Shown here: positions 63,289 to 64,000 of the stretch, piece after piece
Numbering within the stretch: position 1 is the first letter of the stretch
Layout of the letters: each line of letters starts with the position of its first letter
DNA from: Spongiimicrobium salis
GTDB taxonomy: Bacteria; Bacteroidota; Bacteroidia; Flavobacteriales; Flavobacteriaceae
Assembly: GCF_043678055.1 (NCBI RefSeq)
Contig: NZ_JBHEQA010000001.1
Coordinates: 310,001-374,000 of the forward strand
Length of the DNA: 64,000 bases
Reading direction: 5' to 3'
Program-made: the position numbers and the translations under genes
The notes under the pieces: model-generated
Told to the model about the DNA's origin: nothing
Database searches by the model: none
The model's input: the letters and a program-made list of their open reading frames with translations, nothing else

Positions 63289-64000
63289 ATGTTACAAAAA
63301 TACGCTCTTGTTCTTTTATCTTTCAGTTTCAGTTTGTCTTTTGGGCAGCAAAAAAATGTTGCCTTAAATGCAGATTCTTGGACCGTACATAAAAATACCA
63401 GCGCTGAATTTGAAGAAGTTCAGGGTAGAAACACTTTGTTCCTGAATGGTCGTGTTACCCTCAAAGATTTTTCCTTTTTAAATGGCACGCTCCAAGTAGA
63501 TATACTCGCCAACTCCTCCAGAAGTTTTGCCGGTATATTTTTTCGATCTCAACAAGAAACCTCAGAAGAAGTGTATTTACGCATGCACAAAAGCAAGCAA
63601 CCCGATGCTGTACAATATACTCCTCTATATCACGGGGAAAGCAATTGGCAATTGTACCGGGAACATCAAGTAAAAGTTCCTTTCAAAGAAAAAGGATGGA
63701 ACACCTTGAAAATTACCATTTTAAATAATGCCGCCAAAGTTTATGTAAATGATGACTTCGTCATGGAAGTAGCTCATTTAAAAACGGGAAATAATGTGGG
63801 AAGTGTAGGTTTGTGGGCATTGTTTGGGAATCGTTTCTCCAATTTTAGCTATACCGAAGGTTTTGACTTCACTCCTAAATTTAAATACCCCCAGCAGGTG
63901 GATTCCAATATCATATCCCAATGGGAAATATCCGAACCACATTCGTATCATGAAAAGGCCTATGAAAAAGATTTTACAAAGGAAGTCTATCAAAAGGCAA
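63289..64000 (+). CDS. Secreted protein with concanavalin-like domain, truncated by window end
   Basis: The gene opens at ATG 63289 and has no stop before 64000, so 237 codons are seen. The product starts with a signal peptide (MLQKYALVLLSFSFSLSFGQ, cleavage near residue 20). The first ~185 residues have the beta-sandwich pattern of LamG/DUF1080-like domains (FLNGTLQVDILANSSRSFAGIFFRSQ, WNTLKITILNNAAKVYVNDDFVMEV, GNNVGSVGLWALFGNRFSNFSY). The remainder suggests a further domain. It probably binds or cleaves carbohydrate. A GACCTTTG stretch, close to a -7 box, precedes it. Confidence 0.7.
   Translation, partial: MLQKYALVLLSFSFSLSFGQQKNVALNADSWTVHKNTSAEFEEVQGRNTLFLNGRVTLKDFSFLNGTLQVDILANSSRSFAGIFFRSQQETSEEVYLRMHKSKQPDAVQYTPLYHGESNWQLYREHQVKVPFKEKGWNTLKITILNNAAKVYVNDDFVMEVAHLKTGNNVGSVGLWALFGNRFSNFSYTEGFDFTPKFKYPQQVDSNIISQWEISEPHSYHEKAYEKDFTKEVYQKA

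Noticed and set aside
1..64000. tRNA or rRNA genes, CRISPR arrays, insertion sequences or prophage.
   Set aside because: I saw no cloverleaf-like or repeat-spacer patterns and no transposase or integrase; the absence is by reading only, without a covariance search.

Overview
The window looks like the chromosome of a marine-type Flavobacteriaceae (Bacteroidota). Supporting signs are moderate AT-richness, promoter -7 boxes of the TAnnTTTG type, many SusC-like or HmuY-like secretion signals and lipoboxes, membrane-anchored AraC and LytTR regulators, a NagB-PIG-L fusion, GH20 enzymes, and a DUF983 protein. I found no rRNA, tRNA, CRISPR array, insertion sequence or prophage. The last gene runs off the right edge.

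Layout. 1-2.8 kb: a TonB-dependent receptor and an HmuY-family lipoprotein. 2.9-5.2 kb (minus): a multi-PAS histidine kinase and a single-domain response regulator. 5.4-7.8 kb: an amino-acid permease and an adenosine/adenine deaminase. 7.85-14.7 kb (minus): a compact six-gene sugar operon made of an FCD-type GntR repressor, an MFS transporter, a D-lyxose-isomerase-like cupin, a TIM-barrel sugar isomerase/epimerase, a GlcG-like protein and a large Kelch/DUF5060 surface lipoprotein. It is preceded by two inverted GTATAC-N-GTATAC operators, one lying on the promoter. 14.8-16.6 kb (minus): two unknown genes and a broken outer-membrane-protein gene. 16.9-36 kb: a patchwork of AraC, Crp and LytTR regulators, peptidases (M1, M28), a serine hydrolase, DUF4386 membrane proteins, a LytS/LytTR pair, a D-amino-acid dehydrogenase-like enzyme and two tandem AhpD-like proteins.

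37.2-51.5 kb is a GlcNAc/chitin-oligosaccharide locus. A minus-strand run encodes NagB-deacetylase, GH20, SMP-30, a LacI regulator, a second GH20 and acetyl-CoA synthetase. Gaps are 4-43 bases, so it may be a single transcript that also recovers the acetate released on deacetylation. Divergent from it are a LytS/LytTR pair and a sodium/solute symporter that could be its uptake arm. No GlcNAc kinase or NagA is present.

52.9-57.9 kb is the most system-like accessory region. An ECF sigma factor and a membrane-bound TPR anti-sigma-like protein diverge from a small Cys-rich lipoprotein and an exported TPR-CHAT (caspase-like) protease. A 72-residue double-glycine-leader peptide gene is convergent with the protease gene. 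58.2-64 kb: an exopolyphosphatase/GppA, then a lipoprotein, a FAD-linked sugar-lactone-type oxidase and a signal-less peptidoglycan amidase in a row, an AraC regulator and a truncated secreted protein with a probable concanavalin-like fold.
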